From contig JAJJLU010003512.1 of NCBI GenBank assembly GCA_023807065.1, positions 1 to 63,202 on the forward strand: a DNA stretch of 63,202 nucleotides, given 5' to 3'. The stretch is from Isotricha intestinalis. Its lineage: Eukaryota > Ciliophora > Litostomatea > Vestibuliferida > Isotrichidae. This document shows, piece by piece, positions 1 to 8,927 of the stretch. Each line of letters opens with the position of its first letter. Positions within the stretch are counted from its first letter, which is position 1. The notes below the pieces were generated by a model. The model did not search any database. It saw only the letters and a list, made by a program, of their open reading frames with translations, and was not told the origin of the DNA. The position numbers were made by a program, and so were the translations under genes.

Positions 1-201
1 CAAGTAATTTTAATATGGATAATATTAAAGAAATTGATAAATGTAATCCAAAAAAAAATATAATAAAAGATAAATTAATTAAAATAATTATAAATTCTAA
101 AATAAAAATAAAATAAACAAATAAATAAAAAAAAAATCGTAAATAATAGTATTTATATAAAATAGGAAAGCTTAAAATTTTGTTATGAAATATATTAGTG
201 T

Positions 202-252
202 GGCACCCCTCCATCCACGTGGGGGGTACCCCCCACCCCCTCATCCATGCCG
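202..252. repeat. GC-rich island with an 18-bp perfect palindrome
   Basis: The sequence GTGGGGGGTACCCCCCAC at 219-236 equals its own reverse complement. It is flanked by two near-identical direct repeats, CCCCTCCATCCA at 206-217 and CCCCTCATCCA at 237-247, and by an outer GGCA (202-205) and TGCC (248-251) that can pair. This is the only strongly GC-rich stretch noticed in the window. It has no open frame of note. Its role is unknown: a structured RNA, a protein-binding site, an element terminus, or a foreign or assembly-derived segment are all possible. Confidence 0.85.
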
Positions 253-672
253 AACAATTTACAATTATAAATTACTTAAAAAAATTTTTAGTATAAAAAA
301 AATTTTTGAAATTCCCCGAAAAAAGGAGTTAATATAAAATATGAGTCTATTAGGTACTTAAAATAACTGACTGACTAACAATTGCAAAATATTAAAAATT
401 TATCACTAAAATTAAAATATGATTAAAATATCTATTAAAAATAATAAAGATAGACCAAAAATTATTTTAGGTTTACAAAATTTAGATAATTATTTAATAT
501 GAATATATTTAATGAAAAAGTAACAATTTATGATAAAATAATTAAAGAAGTATTAGATATTCCATTTATTGCGTATTCAAAGATTAATAATTCAACATTT
601 AAATCTTTTGGGAGAAAAAGAAAGTTGTAAAATTAAAGACGATAAATTTACTTATAGTATAAAATATAAATA

Positions 673-774
673 TATGAAGATAATGATTTTCTTTTACTTA
701 AATTTATGTATCATAGAGGATGTTTTAGAGAAGATAATGTAAAACAGAAAATAATAGTATTAAACATGTTATTA
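673..774 (+). pseudogene. Relic of a possible ISWI-type SANT/SLIDE segment
   Basis: In one plus-strand frame the codons read YEDNDFLLLKFMYHRG then CFREDNVKQKI. This resembles the ISWI SLIDE-domain pattern (Y-x-E-E-E-D-x-F-L, then a D/E-x-E-N-V stretch). Flanking sequence is coding-like but changes frame and carries stops, so it is a fragment and not a gene. The family assignment rests on one short motif and could be wrong. Confidence 0.3.
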
Positions 775-1720
775 ATGATATGAAGAATTCAAAGAAATAA
801 AAAATAATTAATGAATGAACTGAAACGATTAAATGTAAAAATTAAAAAATCAAATCTTTTAGAAATAATCGAATATATTCTATTACTCCAAAAATTATTC
901 AAATAAAAAAGAAAAAAAAAAGAAAAACAATAAGAATAAATAAAAACTTTATTAAAAATATGTACTATAAATATGGAAAGAAAAAGATTATAAAAAAAAA
1001 CAAAAAAAATACTTCAGTTTCTTTTTTAAATATACTATTAAATATGAACCAGAATCAATTAAACTAAAGTAAACAATGACAATTTTTTTGATTTTTTTAA
1101 TTAGAAAAATATTAAGATAATTGGCTTTAATTAAACCATGAAAGTATAATTCAATTATTATATAAGTAATAATCTCTTTATTTAATATTAAATATGAGAA
1201 CTAACTAAGTAATTGACAAATGAAAAAATTTTATTTAAAATAAAATATTTTATTGATTTAATGTAAACAATGAACAAAGAATAGGAAAGTAAAAGAGAAG
1301 ATAGTATTAATAGACAAAGAACCAATGTATTTAAATATTGAAAGAATGAGAGATTAATGAAGTAAAAGAATCAGACAGATTATTTCCTTAGATATTAATG
1401 CCTTGAAAGAGATAATTTTTTTATCCATTATATTATATTGTTAATGAATGATGAGTGAAAAACATTTCTATTTTTTCTTCAAAAAAAAGATTTAAATAAA
1501 AGTGTTAAGAACATCATATAAATAATTAAATAATAAAAAAGAGAATAGAATTTTCTTATAAAAATTAATATATATGGATTATCCTTTTTAAGGTATTAAT
1601 TTCAAATCAAAAAAATTCAAAATTCATTTTAAAAGACTAATTATATTTTTTAATATTTTTATTATATATATTATATATATTATATAAAATATAATAAATA
1701 TTTTTTAAAAATAATATATT

Positions 1721-3054
1721 TTAAAAACAAGAAGATTTACTTTGAGCTGCATTTTTATCTAATTCTAATAGTTTTTTTTCATCTAATTTTATAACTAAAT
1801 ACATATCATAAACCAAACAAAATACAATATCACTTACATTTAAATCCCATTTACAGCTAATTTCAATAAATTTCATTTTTTCATTAAAAGCAATTTTTCT
1901 TCCTTGTTCAGCATAAATTTTTCGTTCTTCAATTAAATCAACTTTATTTCCAAGTAAATAAACAATTAAATGTTCATTTCCAGTTTTTCTAATATCTTTA
2001 GTCCACTGAGAAATATTATTAAAACTTTCTTCATTAGTAATATCATATATTAAAATGATTCCGTCGGCTTTTTCATAATATTTTTGAGGTATGGTTTTAA
2101 ATCTTTTTTGACCTGCTGTATCCCAAATTTGAATTTTAAAAATTTTGTTATCAATTTTAACATATTTACTTGTTTCATTTATTCCTAAAGTACTTGTAAA
2201 AGAATCTGAAAATTCATTTAAAAAAAACCTTCTAAAAAATGCAGTTTTTCCAACTGTCGTATCACCTAACAATATTATTTTAAATTCGTTATATAATTCT
2301 TCTTCTTCTATATTATTAGTTAATGGAAGTATTTTTTGTTTTGGTGGAGATATTTTTTTTATTATTTCTTTTGATATATTTTTTTCATTTGAGAAAAGTT
2401 GAATAGGAGGAGATAAATAAATTTTTGTTTTGAAAGTGTTTATTATTATATTTTTTAGTTTTAAAATATTATGTTTTGTTATGTTTGATATTGAAATATA
2501 TACAATAGGAATATTTAAATATTTATTTGAATCTAAGTCTTTACTCATTGAGCTTTCCCTAGAAAAACTATTATTTATAAGATCATTAATTTCATTTTCT
2601 TCAACTTCACTTTTTTCAATATCATCAAAAGAACTTACTAAAATAATATTAATACATTCATTTTCATTATTACTATTCTTTATTGTTAAATATGATATTA
2701 ATTTCCTTATTTTTGAAAAAGTATAATACTTAGTTTTATCAAATATAATAATAATACATTGACATAAATAAGAAAGAGAAGGAAGAATATTTAAATTCAT
2801 TGTATTAAATTCCATTACCTGAAAATATTTTTTTTTTTTTTCTTCAATTTTCATTGAAATTTTAAATTCATTAAATACTATATAAAAGTGATTAAAAGAG
2901 TATTATTTTTACTCGTTGGCTTCTCTGCCTGCGAGTTATTAATTGAAAATAAATTTTCTATCAAAGAAGTTTTTCCTACTTTATTTTCTCCTATAACTAC
3001 TAGTTTTTCATAGAAAGAATAATCAATTCCATCTTTTATTTTATTCCTTTCCAT
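1721..3054 (-). CDS. Tandem Rab-like GTPase with degenerate first domain (2 exons)
   Basis: A small GTPase protein of about 432 residues assembled from two exons, 3054-2913 and 2877-1721. The intron at 2878-2912 joins the frames exactly. The first exon carries a P-loop, GENKVGKTS (residues 22-30), then a switch-I-like PT. The rest of that first domain is degenerate: no DxxG, and SSFD where NKxD is expected. A second, complete Rab domain follows: GDTTVGKTA (252-260), WDTAGQK (near 300), GNKVD (near 357) and an ISCK G5 box. The C-terminus ends SSCF, not the CC or CxC prenylation motif of typical Rabs. The gene is divergent from NAT10 across 47 bp. A role in membrane traffic or ciliary transport is inferred from the family only. 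Confidence 0.85.
2878..2912 (-). other. 35-nt intron of the tandem GTPase gene
   Basis: On the minus strand it begins GTAAAAATAA and ends TATATAG. Removing it turns a stop-broken reading into one continuous frame (exon 1 leaves one base, exon 2 supplies two, giving Ile). The 5' end resembles the first intron bases of the PKG gene. Confidence 0.85.
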
Positions 3055-3101
3055 TAATTTTTTTTATAATTTTTTTAAATTTTATCATTTATCTTTATTA
3101 A
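3055..3101. promoter_or_regulatory. 47-bp bidirectional promoter region
   Basis: The start codons of the tandem GTPase gene (minus) and NAT10 (plus) lie head to head with 47 bp of AT-only sequence between them. Both promoters must fit here or overlap the first codons. No specific motif is recognised; the regulatory role is inferred from the arrangement. Confidence 0.5.
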
Positions 3102-6062
3102 ATGATAAGAAAGAAAATTGACGATAAGATAAAAATTTTATTGGAAAATTCAATAAATAAAAATGAAAGAGCAATGTTTATTATAGTTGGAGATAAAGGA
3201 AGAGATCAAATATCAAATTTACATAATTTTTATAATAAATTAAACCCAGGAAAAAAATTAAATATATTATGGTGTTATAAGAAAGAATTAGGTTTTAGTA
3301 ATCATGCAAAGAAAAAAATGAAAAAAATAAAAAAACAAATGAATAAAGGAGTATTTGAATTAAATGATGAAAATGCATTTGATTTATTTATTTCTACAGC
3401 AGAAATAAAATTTTGTTATTACCATGATACACAAAGAATTTTAGGAACAACATTTGGAATGTTAATTTTACAAGATTTCGAAGCAATAACACCAAATTTA
3501 TTATGTAGAACAATAGAAACAGTTCAAGGAGGAGGAATAATAATATTTCTTTTTAGTAATATGACAAGTTTAAAACAATTATATACTATAAGTATGGACG
3601 TTCATGATAGATATAGAACAGAAACAAATAAAGATATTGAACCTAGATTTAATGAAAGATTTATTTTATCACTTTCATCTTGTGTAAATTGTTTATGTGT
3701 TGATGATGAATTAAATTTACTTCCAATTACTTCTCATATGAAAAATATGATAAAAGAAAATAAAGAAATAAATGAAAATGAGGATGATATATTTATTTCT
3801 AAAAGAGAAAAAGAATTAAATGATTTAAAAAAATCAATGATAAATAAGAATCCAATAGGTCAATTAATTTCCCTATGTAAGACTATTGATCAAGCAAAAT
3901 GTATAATGTGTATGGTTGATATTATTTCAGAAAGAAATCCTAAAAATACTATAAGTATAACTTCTGGAAGAGGAAGAGGAAAATCAAGTTCAATGGGTTT
4001 AGCAGTTTCAAGTGCAATTGTTTATGGTTATAGTAATATAATAGTTACTGCTCCTTCACCAGAAAATTTAAAAACATTTTTTGAATTTGTTATTAAAGGT
4101 TTAAATCAGTTAAATTTCATTGAACATAAAGATTATATTATTCAAGAAGGAATTGGTGATTTTAAAGGAGTTATTGTAAATATTACAATAAATAAAAATC
4201 ATAAACAAGTTATCAGATATATTTCACCAAGTGATATATTAATTTTTCAAATGGCTGAAATAGTTATTATTGATGAAGCTGCTGCAATTCCATTAAATAT
4301 AGTTAAACGAATTATGCCTGATTGTTTAACTTTTATGGCAAGTACTATTCAAGGATATGAAGGTACTGGAAGATCATTAAGTTTAAAATTAATTGATAAT
4401 TTAAGAAATAATCAAGATAATATTAATGGAAGAATTCTTAAAGAAATTACCTTAAATCAAGCTATTAGATATGCTGATAATGATCCTATTGAAAATTGGT
4501 TAAATAATTTATTAATATTAGATGCTACTAATATTGAAGATTTTGAAGAATCAATTGCAGACCCCAAAAAATTAGAATTATATTATGTTAATAGAGATAC
4601 ATTATTTTCATATCATAAAGCAAGTGAAGCTTTTTTAAGAAAAATAATGTCTCTTTTTGTTTCTAGTCATTATAAAAATTCACCAAATGATTTGCAATTA
4701 TTAAGTGATGCTCCAGCTCATAAAATTTTTGTATTATGTAATAAAATAAACAAAGAATCCAAATCACTTCCAGATATATATTGTGCAATTCAAATATGTG
4801 AAGAAGGTGGAATTTCAAAAGATATAATATTAAACAATTCTAAAAGAGGAATGAAACCTTCAGGTGATTTAATTCCTTGGACAATAAGTGAATATTATCA
4901 AGACTCAGAATTTGGTCATTTAACTGGAATTAGAATTGTTAGAATTGCTTGTCATCCTGATTATCAGAGAATGGGTTATGGAAGTAGAGCTTTGGAATTA
5001 TTAAGTCAATATTATGAAGGAAAATTTATTAAAATTGATAATGATGAAGAAATGAAAAGTGATGATAATGATAATGATAATAATGAGAAAAAGAAAAAAA
5101 AGTTAAAGCCTTTATTAAGTAAATTAGAAGATGTTAAACCAAATTTTATTTATTATTTGGGTACTTCTTTTGGTTTGACTAAAAATTTATATAATTTTTG
5201 GAATAAAAATGGTTATAAACCATTATATTTAGCTTTAGCTTCTAATGATATAACTGGAGAACATTCTTGTATAATGTTAAAACCAATTAGAGAAGGAAAT
5301 ATAAAAACATTAATAGATGTTATTGATACTGATAAAAAAAGTATAAAATGGATTAAACCTTTTATCAATGATTTCAAACATAGATTTACATCTTTATTAT
5401 CTTTTGATTTTAATAATTTATCAATAAAATTATCTTTAAGTTTACTTGATCCACAATTAACTACAACAACTTCAATTGATGATGATGAAATAAATGTGGA
5501 GGAAAGGAAAAATTTAAGTAAAGATCAAATTGAACTTTTTATAACTAAATATGATTTTAAAAGACTTGAAAAATATTCTAAAAATATGGTAAATTATTCT
5601 ATGATAATTGATTTAATTCCTACTTTAGCTAAATTATTTTTTAATAATCAATTATTTGTTTCATTGTCTTATATTCAAGCAGGAGTTTTACTAGGTGTAG
5701 GATTACAAAATAAAAATTTTGATACAATTAGAGAAGAATTTGATATTGAAACTAATCAAATACTTGCTATGTTTAATAAAATGGTTAAAAAATTTGTTTC
5801 TAATATAAGAAATATTTATGAAAAAAAAATTGAAGATGATGAAAAAATTGAATTTGAAAATAAAAATGTTGATTTAAAGACTGATAAAGAATTCATGAAG
5901 GAAAATAAAAAAAATATTTTAAAAGATATGAAAAAAGAATTAGAAGGAGAAGTTGAAAAAATTAATGAAAAAGACAAAGAAGATAAGAGAAAATATATGG
6001 AAGAAAAATTAAAAAAAATGGAAAAATTAAATAAGAAAAGAAAAAGAGATTCAAAGGAATAA
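3102..6062 (+). CDS. NAT10: RNA cytidine acetyltransferase (NAT10/Kre33/TmcA family)
   Basis: A full-length 986-residue homologue of NAT10/Kre33, the nucleolar enzyme that uses ATP and acetyl-CoA to make N4-acetylcytidine in 18S rRNA and tRNAs and assists small-subunit assembly. Visible in order are the N-terminal TmcA-type domain, the helicase P-loop TSGRGRGKSS (residues 287-296), a Walker-B-like IIDEAAAIP (near 391), the GNAT core RIACHPDYQRMGYGSRAL (614-631), the tRNA-binding C-terminal region, and a highly charged Lys/Glu tail that fits nucleolar localisation. An acidic insert with an Asp/Asn run (about 645-665) lies inside the GNAT region. No intron is needed. It is divergent from the tandem GTPase gene. 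Confidence 0.95.
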   Translation: MIRKKIDDKIKILLENSINKNERAMFIIVGDKGRDQISNLHNFYNKLNPGKKLNILWCYKKELGFSNHAKKKMKKIKKQMNKGVFELNDENAFDLFISTAEIKFCYYHDTQRILGTTFGMLILQDFEAITPNLLCRTIETVQGGGIIIFLFSNMTSLKQLYTISMDVHDRYRTETNKDIEPRFNERFILSLSSCVNCLCVDDELNLLPITSHMKNMIKENKEINENEDDIFISKREKELNDLKKSMINKNPIGQLISLCKTIDQAKCIMCMVDIISERNPKNTISITSGRGRGKSSSMGLAVSSAIVYGYSNIIVTAPSPENLKTFFEFVIKGLNQLNFIEHKDYIIQEGIGDFKGVIVNITINKNHKQVIRYISPSDILIFQMAEIVIIDEAAAIPLNIVKRIMPDCLTFMASTIQGYEGTGRSLSLKLIDNLRNNQDNINGRILKEITLNQAIRYADNDPIENWLNNLLILDATNIEDFEESIADPKKLELYYVNRDTLFSYHKASEAFLRKIMSLFVSSHYKNSPNDLQLLSDAPAHKIFVLCNKINKESKSLPDIYCAIQICEEGGISKDIILNNSKRGMKPSGDLIPWTISEYYQDSEFGHLTGIRIVRIACHPDYQRMGYGSRALELLSQYYEGKFIKIDNDEEMKSDDNDNDNNEKKKKKLKPLLSKLEDVKPNFIYYLGTSFGLTKNLYNFWNKNGYKPLYLALASNDITGEHSCIMLKPIREGNIKTLIDVIDTDKKSIKWIKPFINDFKHRFTSLLSFDFNNLSIKLSLSLLDPQLTTTTSIDDDEINVEERKNLSKDQIELFITKYDFKRLEKYSKNMVNYSMIIDLIPTLAKLFFNNQLFVSLSYIQAGVLLGVGLQNKNFDTIREEFDIETNQILAMFNKMVKKFVSNIRNIYEKKIEDDEKIEFENKNVDLKTDKEFMKENKKNILKDMKKELEGEVEKINEKDKEDKRKYMEEKLKKMEKLNKKRKRDSKE

Positions 6063-6560
6063 AATAAAAAAACCCAAATAAATATTTAAATTTAATAAAT
6101 AAATAAATTTTTAAACAATATAAATTTCATAATTGAAAATTGATTAGAAAAATCAATATTTTTCGAGATAATTATCCAAAAATTATTTATTTATTTAATA
6201 AAATATATTAATGTTTAAGAAATTTTTATATATATGACAATAATTATAAATGATTCAATAAATGTTTTAAAATATCATCAATAAATTATTGAGACAAGGA
6301 ATTTAACAAAGAATTAAATTACCACAAATAAAAAGTATTTTAATTATATATTATGAGGAAAAAGATTATTACTAATCATGCATTAAATATATTCATATTC
6401 TCCAATAGACAAATCATAATTAAAGAGTTAGAAAAAAACAAGATGATACATATTTGATATATCAATTGATGAAATATAGGGCAATAAAAAAATAGATTTT
6501 TTATATATTATTAATCATAATTTAATTATTTAAATTTCCATATAGTTTTTATTTGTTTTT
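6063..6560. other. Intergenic, 498 bp, weak coding relics
   Basis: AT-rich spacer between the converging NAT10 and Med7-like genes. A 33-codon open stretch begins at about 6353 and other short coding-like pieces run to about 6525 with in-frame stops. None is long or recognisable enough to call a gene. Confidence 0.5.
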
Positions 6561-7193
6561 TTAATCATCTATATTTTTTAAATCTCCTTTTATCTCTTTT
6601 AAGTTTTCACTTAGTAAATTTTGGAAATTATTTATATTTTCTTTTAATTGGTTTTCTATTAATTTATTTCTTTCATTTTCTTTTTTGAAAAATTTGATTG
6701 CTTCATTTAATATTTGTTTTTTTTTTAAAATTTGCAAATAAAAAAATACTTTTTGAAAACTTAATCTAATTAACTTAACATCTATTTCAGCTCCGTCAAT
6801 ATTATTACATAAATTATCTAATAATATTTTATATCTTTTTTTAATGAAATTTATTTCATTTTCTAATTCCTTAATAGGATTAAAATTAATAGTTTCAGAT
6901 TTAATAAAATTATATCCAAAATAATTACCATTTGAATCATTAAGATTTTGAAAATATTCCATATTTTCCAATGAATATTTTTTAATTTCTTCTTTCTTAA
7001 TTTTAGAAACATCAACTGGATTTAAAAATATATTAATATTTTTAGTTTTATATTCCACACCAAAAGATTTAAAAGAATTCATTTTAGAAATAATATTTAA
7101 ATCAGGAGGATTCTTTGAATTAGGTTCTTCAAAATCTTTATAATAAGTTGGTGGTAAAGGATATTTTGAATTAATTCTTTCAAGATTTTCCAT
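6561..7193 (-). CDS. MED7: Mediator complex subunit 7
   Basis: A 210-residue protein matching the size and layout of Mediator Med7, a middle-module subunit that bridges transcription factors and RNA polymerase II. The N-terminus has the typical aromatic/proline start, YPLPPTYYKDF (residues 10-20), followed by a PPDL segment and a short region ending in FGVEY. The second half is helical and heptad-like, as expected for the Med7 hinge that pairs with Med21. It is intronless and starts from the first ATG after a TAA-rich leader. The downstream coiled-coil gene lies on the same strand, 96 bp further upstream in transcription. The call rests on the N-terminal motif, size and helical tail; another small coiled-coil protein is possible. 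Confidence 0.65.
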   Translation of the reverse strand: MENLERINSKYPLPPTYYKDFEEPNSKNPPDLNIISKMNSFKSFGVEYKTKNINIFLNPVDVSKIKKEEIKKYSLENMEYFQNLNDSNGNYFGYNFIKSETINFNPIKELENEINFIKKRYKILLDNLCNNIDGAEIDVKLIRLSFQKVFFYLQILKKKQILNEAIKFFKKENERNKLIENQLKENINNFQNLLSENLKEIKGDLKNIDD

Positions 7194-7289
7194 TAATTAA
7201 TGAATTTAAAAAATTAAATTTTTGAATCGTATAACTCAAATACCAAAATAAAAAATATATATATAATTATATATATATGTAACATATAT

Positions 7290-7940
7290 TTATTTAAAAT
7301 TAAGTTTTACAACTCCATTATTATTTCTTCCATTTTTATTATCTGAACTATTACTATTTATTCTATTTTTTTTCCCTAAAGGAATAATAGTATTTGTATT
7401 ATTATACACAGTATTTTCTCTTTGAGGATTTTGTTTATTTTTATTTGATTTTTTCCTCATTGCTTCTAATTCTTTTACAATTGATGCAAATTGTTCTCTT
7501 ATTATATTTAAAGTTTTTTCTGTATTTGCTCTGAAATTTTCAGAATGATCAATTTCTTTTTTTAACATTTCTCTTAATTTTATATTATCATTTAACAAAT
7601 TTTTTTTTATTTCTTCACTATTCCCATTTTCTTTCTTTGATTTAATTTGATTTTCTAATTCTGATAATCTTTGAGTTAATGCTTTTAAAGATTCAAAAGA
7701 TTTTTCTGATATACATTTTGAACATTCTCTTTGATATATAAGATCTTCAATTGAATTTAAACTAAGAAAACTTTCTTTAAATTTTACTACATAATTTTTA
7801 TTATTGGTATCATCATTAAATTCATATAATTCAAATTTATCTTCTACTATATTAAATTGAGTACAACATAATTTTATTAATTCAGTTTTATTTGTAGTGT
7901 TAAAATGAAATGCAGGAAGAAGAATTGAAATATAAGACAT
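7290..7940 (-). CDS. Coiled-coil protein of unknown function
   Basis: I do not recognise this 216-residue protein. Residues 1-75 form a compact, possibly ubiquitin-like or PB1-like start (SYISILLPAF, then alternating strand and helix stretches). Two Cys pairs are visible, CC near residue 25 and CSKC near 72. Residues 85-165 are a strongly predicted coiled coil with Leu/Glu/Lys heptads. The tail is Asn/Ser/Lys-rich and disordered, with RKKSNKNKQ suggesting a basic patch. It sits immediately upstream of the Med7-like gene on the same strand and is divergent from RPS16. No function is assigned. Confidence 0.75.
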   Translation of the reverse strand: MSYISILLPAFHFNTTNKTELIKLCCTQFNIVEDKFELYEFNDDTNNKNYVVKFKESFLSLNSIEDLIYQRECSKCISEKSFESLKALTQRLSELENQIKSKKENGNSEEIKKNLLNDNIKLREMLKKEIDHSENFRANTEKTLNIIREQFASIVKELEAMRKKSNKNKQNPQRENTVYNNTNTIIPLGKKNRINSNSSDNKNGRNNNGVVKLNFK

Positions 7941-8264
7941 TTTAATTTAATTTTTCCAAATTTATTTCAATTAAACAAACAAATAAAATCAAAATATATT
8001 AAAAAAAAATTAAAAATAACAATAAAATCCCAATAAAAAACATTAAAACCCAAAAATCTTAATTTTAAAAAACCTATTAAGCCAAAAATCTCTTTCTAAA
8101 AACATCAAATAAAAAACTATAAAACAAAAAACCTATAAAATTCAAAAAAAATAAAATAAAACAAAACAAAACTAAAAAATAAATAAAAAAACAAATATAT
8201 TTCCAAATAATTAATTATTCCAAAAAAAAAATAAATTAATATCCATAAAAAATTCATTTAAAAA
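7941..8264 (+). promoter_or_regulatory. G-depleted A/C-rich leader upstream of RPS16
   Basis: For more than 320 bp the plus strand has almost no G: I find a single one, in AAGCC near 8081, before the RPS16 start. The stretch is rich in A with C in short runs, including AAACCCAAAAATC, AAGCCAAAAATC and ATCCCAATAAAA. The same strand-asymmetric composition and CCCAAAAA-type words appear upstream, on the coding strand, of the UDP-sugar pyrophosphorylase and IFT80 genes. A promoter or untranslated leader role is inferred. The divergent coiled-coil gene starts at its other end. Confidence 0.55.
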
Positions 8265-8729
8265 ATGGGAAAGAACATGAAAACTCGATTAAAAAAGAAC
8301 GAAGAATTAAAAATGGTATACACACATGGTAAAAAGAGGAATGCAATAGCAAACGCAGTAATACAAGAAGGGAAAGGAATAATAACAATAAATAGAGTTC
8401 CCATTCAAAATATAGAACCAAAGCCTTTAAGAATAAAAATATTTGAACCAATATTAATTTTGGGAGTAGATCAATTTAAAAATTTAAGAATAAAAGTAAG
8501 AGTTTCTGGAGGAGGTGCAGTAGCTCAATTATATGCTGCCAGAATGGCTATTGCTAAAGGAATTGTTGCTTGGAATCAAAAATATGTTGATGAAGAAGAA
8601 AAAGATAAAGTTAGAAAAGATTTTATGAATTATGATAAAACTCTTCTAGTTGCTGATAATAGAAGAATTGAACCTAAAAAATATGGAGGACCTGGAGCCA
8701 GGGCAAGATTCCAAAAATCTTATCGTTAA
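8265..8729 (+). CDS. RPS16: 40S ribosomal protein S16 (uS9)
   Basis: A 154-residue cytosolic small-subunit protein uS9, which lines the P-site tRNA region of the 40S head. Diagnostic segments are GKKRNAIANAV near the start, VRVSGGGAVAQLYAARMAIAKG in the middle, KYVDEEEKDKVRKDF, the TLLVADNRR stretch, and the hallmark C-terminus GGPGARARFQKSYR whose final Arg contacts tRNA. It carries about 16 extra N-terminal residues (GKNMKTRLKKNEELK) relative to most homologues; the second Met in this extension is an alternative start. No intron. The upstream leader is the G-depleted tract described separately, and the 3' flank is T/G-rich. Confidence 0.97.
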   Translation: MGKNMKTRLKKNEELKMVYTHGKKRNAIANAVIQEGKGIITINRVPIQNIEPKPLRIKIFEPILILGVDQFKNLRIKVRVSGGGAVAQLYAARMAIAKGIVAWNQKYVDEEEKDKVRKDFMNYDKTLLVADNRRIEPKKYGGPGARARFQKSYR

Positions 8730-8927
8730 TTTTTATTTTTCATATAATCGTTTTTTCCTTTTTTTGGAGATTTTCGAATTTTTTTATTTAATTTTTATTG
8801 TTATTTTTTTTTCTGGGTTTTATTTTCTTTCATCTATTTTATCTTTTGAAATTTTTGTGGGTTTGTTTTTTAATATTTAAATATTCATAAAAAATATATA
8901 ATTAAACTTAAAATAAAATAATAAAAT

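Larger units (their letters stand above)
1..1720. other. Gene-poor region with decayed coding sequence
   Basis: No intact gene of useful length is visible on either strand. The stretch holds a GC-rich palindromic island near its left end, short open frames on the plus strand between about 420 and 1060 that are broken by stops and frame changes, and a pure AT-repeat tract near 1660-1710 just past the stop of the next gene. One relic (673-774) is recognisable enough to list separately. The left end is cut by the window, so a gene continuing from outside cannot be excluded. Confidence 0.6.
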
